Shown: one piece after another, positions 62,401 through 64,000 of the stretch | How the letters are laid out: each line of letters opens with the position of its first letter | Position numbering within the stretch: position 1 is the stretch's first letter | Source of the DNA: Trichoplax adhaerens | Lineage: Eukaryota > Placozoa > Uniplacotomia > Trichoplacea > Trichoplacidae | Reading direction: 5' to 3' | Length of the DNA stretch: 64,000 nucleotides | Assembly: GCF_000150275.1 (NCBI RefSeq) | Contig: NW_002060946.1 | Span: forward strand, 7,049,855-7,113,854 | The notes under the pieces: model-generated | Seen by the model: the letters and a program-made list of their open reading frames with translations, nothing else | Database searches by the model: none | What the model was told of the DNA's origin: nothing | Translations under genes and position numbers: made by a program

Positions 62401-63251
62401 AAACCTATGCACTGAAAGAATATTTCTGTCATTCCATTATAGCGCTACTAAAATAAAAGAATTAGTAATACTTTATAAATTTTCACATACGGTTGCTTTC
62501 AGCGCTCATGAATGAAAGTCAAATAAATATCGCTACTAACTTATTTTTTATGTACTGATAAAATCAACGCTATAGAATAAAAGAATTATACTATAATCTC
62601 AATATGGAAAGAAAAGCATCTTCAATCCTTTATTGTACTATATAGCATAATTTAATAGCTTTAATATACCCTCACAAAGGCTAGATTTTATTCTTTCTAA
62701 ATGTCCAAAAATATCCAGAAGATTATTTCGCATAGCATATTTAAGCTTTGAGGGTTTTATTCTATTTTCATGTTATAGAAATAGTAGTAACGTAAATTAC
62801 CATTAAAAGTCCTTAATCCTATGAAATTTACCGATTTGACATAGGACATTAATTTCATCCAGACAGTGTGTTAATATAAAGTTCCAGAACCCATTTTTAT
62901 ATTCCATTGCTGCACAATGGTGAGACGGTGGGAAGGATTGCAGATCATACCAGTAGGTAATATTGCTAAAACGCTCTTTGTCGACAACCCATCTCCAGCC
63001 ATCATCTGGGTCAGAATTTGTTAATCGAGCTCCAATCCAATAAGTAAATTCCTCTTGTAAGTATAAAGAGGAAGCATGAAATTTTTCTGGACTATCCAAC
63101 TTTGCTAGATCACCTCCAATATCAAGACACTCATTTCTAGCTTTCGGAAAGTTGAAAATTTCATCTAAATGTGGTCCATAGCATAAAGATTCGTAAAAGG
63201 TAAAGTTTTCGGGACAGACCATATTCGTATTATTTAAGACTGGCGTTTGAG
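53485..63251 (-). CDS. Gene C: diverged CTLD/mucin-stalk adhesion GPCR (5' end outside window)
   Basis: Third paralog with the same plan. Exons: 62832-63251 (CTLD), 60946-61485 (Ser/Thr-rich), 60508-60674, 60198-60383, 59997-60065, 59473-59581, 58889-59026, 58671-58756, 57441-57623 (GPS), 56891-56982 (TM1), 55557-55656 (TM2), 55019-55169 (TM3), 54840-54906 (TM4), 54654-54720 (TM5), 54430-54524, 54117-54243 (TM6/7), 53954-53995 (end of TM7) and 53485-53592 (tail and TAA). All junction phases agree and no stop interrupts the frame, so it appears functional. It has a shorter stalk (180 residues) and a short basic tail, and it lacks the two extra tail exons of A and B. Transcription starts beyond the right edge. 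Confidence 0.85.
53929..53945. repeat. (TA)n microsatellite
   Basis: Short TA run immediately downstream of the gene C TM7 exon donor. Confidence 0.85.
53954..56982 (-). CDS. Gene C exons: seven-transmembrane domain
   Basis: TM1 56891-56982 ([20 protein letters not shown]), TM2 55557-55656 ([20 protein letters not shown]), TM3 55019-55169 ([15 protein letters not shown]), TM4 54840-54906 ([17 protein letters not shown]), TM5 54654-54720 ([19 protein letters not shown]) with 54430-54524, TM6/7 54117-54243 ([17 protein letters not shown]) and 53954-53995 ([14 protein letters not shown]). The ligand-side Cys pair and the adhesion-family TM6 motif are kept. Confidence 0.85.
55976..56477 (+). mobile_element. 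TGTCAC-family element in gene C intron
   Basis: About 500 bp ending GCAAAGCTGTTTTGTGACA, with TATATAAATG upstream of the conserved 3' part (ACGAGGCGT, TGTAGTCTGCTAGTA). The 5' boundary (TGACACTTATAC) is tentative and no target duplication could be matched. It lies between the TM1 and TM2 exons. Confidence 0.55.
57441..57623 (-). CDS. Gene C exon: GPS motif
   Basis: 61 codons, phase 0 to 0. It has [18 protein letters not shown] and then [16 protein letters not shown]: four cysteines and an intact HL-T cleavage tripeptide. Its acceptor (ttctag, 57624-57625) lies only about 25 bases from the edge of the LTR element at 57651. Confidence 0.85.
57651..58200 (+). mobile_element. Solo LTR, family 1, copy 5
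   Basis: 550 bp, TGTAATGTAACT to TATCACA, with a perfect ATATG target duplication (57646-57650 and 58201-58205). It is close in sequence to copy 1. It lies in the gene C intron just before the GPS exon, antisense to the gene. Confidence 0.85.
58671..60674 (-). CDS. Gene C exons: GAIN-domain region
   Basis: Exons 60508-60674 (ends [10 protein letters not shown]), 60198-60383 ([20 protein letters not shown]), 59997-60065 ([19 protein letters not shown]), 59473-59581 ([20 protein letters not shown]), 58889-59026 ([13 protein letters not shown]) and 58671-58756 ([14 protein letters not shown]). Three have the same length as in gene A (69, 109 and 86 bp). The alignable motifs across diverged DNA are good evidence of coding constraint. 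Confidence 0.75.
59040..59265. repeat. Two-copy direct repeat, period about 113 bp
   Basis: Two diverged copies of an AATTAAAT, CAGT/CATTTCTA, CACCAGGTGGCA-like and ATTAAAT block, in a gene C intron next to exon 58889-59026. Confidence 0.5.
60946..61485 (-). CDS. Gene C exon: Ser/Thr-rich stalk
   Basis: A 540-bp open exon rich in Ser and Thr ([18 protein letters not shown] region), half the length of the gene A exon. It begins in phase 1 after atgaag and ends GAA ATA G before gtaaga, completed by GT of the next exon (60508-60674). That next exon is also Ser/Thr-rich at its start. Confidence 0.78.
62272..62640. repeat. Two-copy direct repeat, period about 188 bp
   Basis: The shared order is AATTAGTA, TATAAATTTTCA, CATGAATGAA, TATGT.TTAATAAAA and AGAATTATAC. 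It lies in the gene C intron between the CTLD and stalk exons. Confidence 0.6.
62832..63251 (-). CDS. Gene C exon: C-type lectin-like domain
   Basis: 420 bp, phase 1 at both ends. It reads [14 protein letters not shown], then [44 protein letters not shown] and THC to VLCQ. Six cysteines and a WIGA-type core mark a canonical CTLD fold. It has neither EPN/QPD nor WND, so calcium-dependent sugar binding is not expected. The acceptor is taatgcag and the donor gtaaat. Confidence 0.88.
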
Positions 63252-64000
63252 CTGCATTAACGAAACAGGAAAAATGACCTTAAATGTTCTCCCTAACATA
63301 GTTTACAAATACCATTACCTATTGCTCCTTTAATCCAAATGGTACTTATACGCTCGTACTTAGTAATTGATTTATAGTAATGAAGAGGTATCTTAATGAT
63401 TCGGGTGTCACAATCGAAATCAAATTGATTTTCAATTTTGTTTAATTTCTATGCTCGTACTTATGATACCTTAGTGATTCGTATGTCATGATCAAATCAA
63501 ATCTATTTTCAACTTTGCCTAATAGCTATACTGGTAATAACAATATCCTAATGATTCGTAAGTCACGATCGAATCAGTTTTCAACTTTACCTAATTGCTA
63601 TACTCATACCCATGATATTTAATGATTCTGATGGCATTGTCAAAATAAATCAATTTTCAACCTTATCTAATTGCTATACTTCTACTTACACAGGTATACT
63701 AATAAATAACGTAAAATTAATGCTAATAACTTATATTAATCTAAATTAAAAGCATTAGAATAAAACTAAGTAGCAATAGCAAACTTTTTGCCTTGTTTTT
63801 CTGTATAAGTAATCTAAATTAAGATAGCGTTTACTATTGCCTTGTAATTTTTAAGGACAATCTTAAGATGAAAGCCATCTAACAGGGATAATTCCAAAAA
63901 CTCAGTACTAATAATAAAATCGTCAGTTTTGGAATTTGTATTCAAACCGTGAAAAGATGCGCATGAAGTATAATAAATTAATACATTTGGAAAGAAAAAT
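63252..64000. other. 5' intron of gene C, truncated by window edge
   Basis: Contains the minisatellite and AT-rich DNA. No exon with the required phase 1 donor was recognised. Confidence 0.5.
63349..63683. repeat. Minisatellite of four units of about 85 bp
   Basis: Diverged units built on GATTCGTATGTCACGATC and TTTTCAACTTTACCTAATTG, upstream of the gene C CTLD exon in its 5' intron. Confidence 0.7.

Noticed and set aside
1-64000. CRISPR arrays, tRNA or rRNA genes, bacterial operons, viral genes
   Set aside because: No regular spacer-repeat arrays, cloverleaf-compatible segments or long uninterrupted ORFs were seen; all convincing coding sequence is spliced animal receptor sequence.

Overview
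The window is AT-rich animal nuclear DNA with intron-rich, minus-strand genes and GT-AG introns of roughly 50 to 3,700 bases. It carries no bacterial-style ORFs, rRNA, tRNA or CRISPR. The gene content is adhesion-class GPCRs with a C-type lectin-like domain (CTLD) and a mucin-like stalk. The compact intron-rich layout, low GC and draft-assembly gaps suggest a non-bilaterian metazoan (placozoan- or cnidarian-like), but the sequence alone does not fix the species.

Three paralogous receptor genes lie head-to-tail on the minus strand. Gene A (exons 4401-17007, probably with a 5' exon at 20723-20805) and gene B (30346-44991, 5' exon 48331-48413) sit in two copies of a large segmental duplication, about 1145-25230 and 26675-51655, and match exon for exon. 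Gene C (53485-63251) is an older, more diverged paralog whose 5' end runs out of the window. I rebuilt each gene by hand from splice sites, exon lengths and reading phases conserved among the copies. The shared layout is CTLD exon, Ser/Thr-rich exon, GAIN-domain exons, GPS exon, seven-transmembrane exons and a short cytoplasmic tail. Gene C is phase-consistent from the CTLD to its stop. Gene A is consistent if one intron uses a GC donor, and its TM7 exon falls in a 50-N gap. Gene B has a lost acceptor, a frameshift in its GPS exon and a shifted C-terminus, so it looks like a decaying copy, although it has gained a perfect 6 x 45 bp coding repeat in its mucin-like stalk.

The second theme is LTR-like insertions. 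Five copies of one element of about 560 bp (TG...CA ends, TATA box, AATAAA, 5-bp target duplications with at most one mismatch) and several copies of TGTCAC...GTGACA elements are scattered through introns and spacers. For most of them the A/B duplication supplies the matching empty site, so they landed after the duplication (or were absent from the other copy). All look like solo LTRs: no gag or pol coding sequence was seen. The remaining sequence is introns and AT-rich spacer in which I see no convincing gene.
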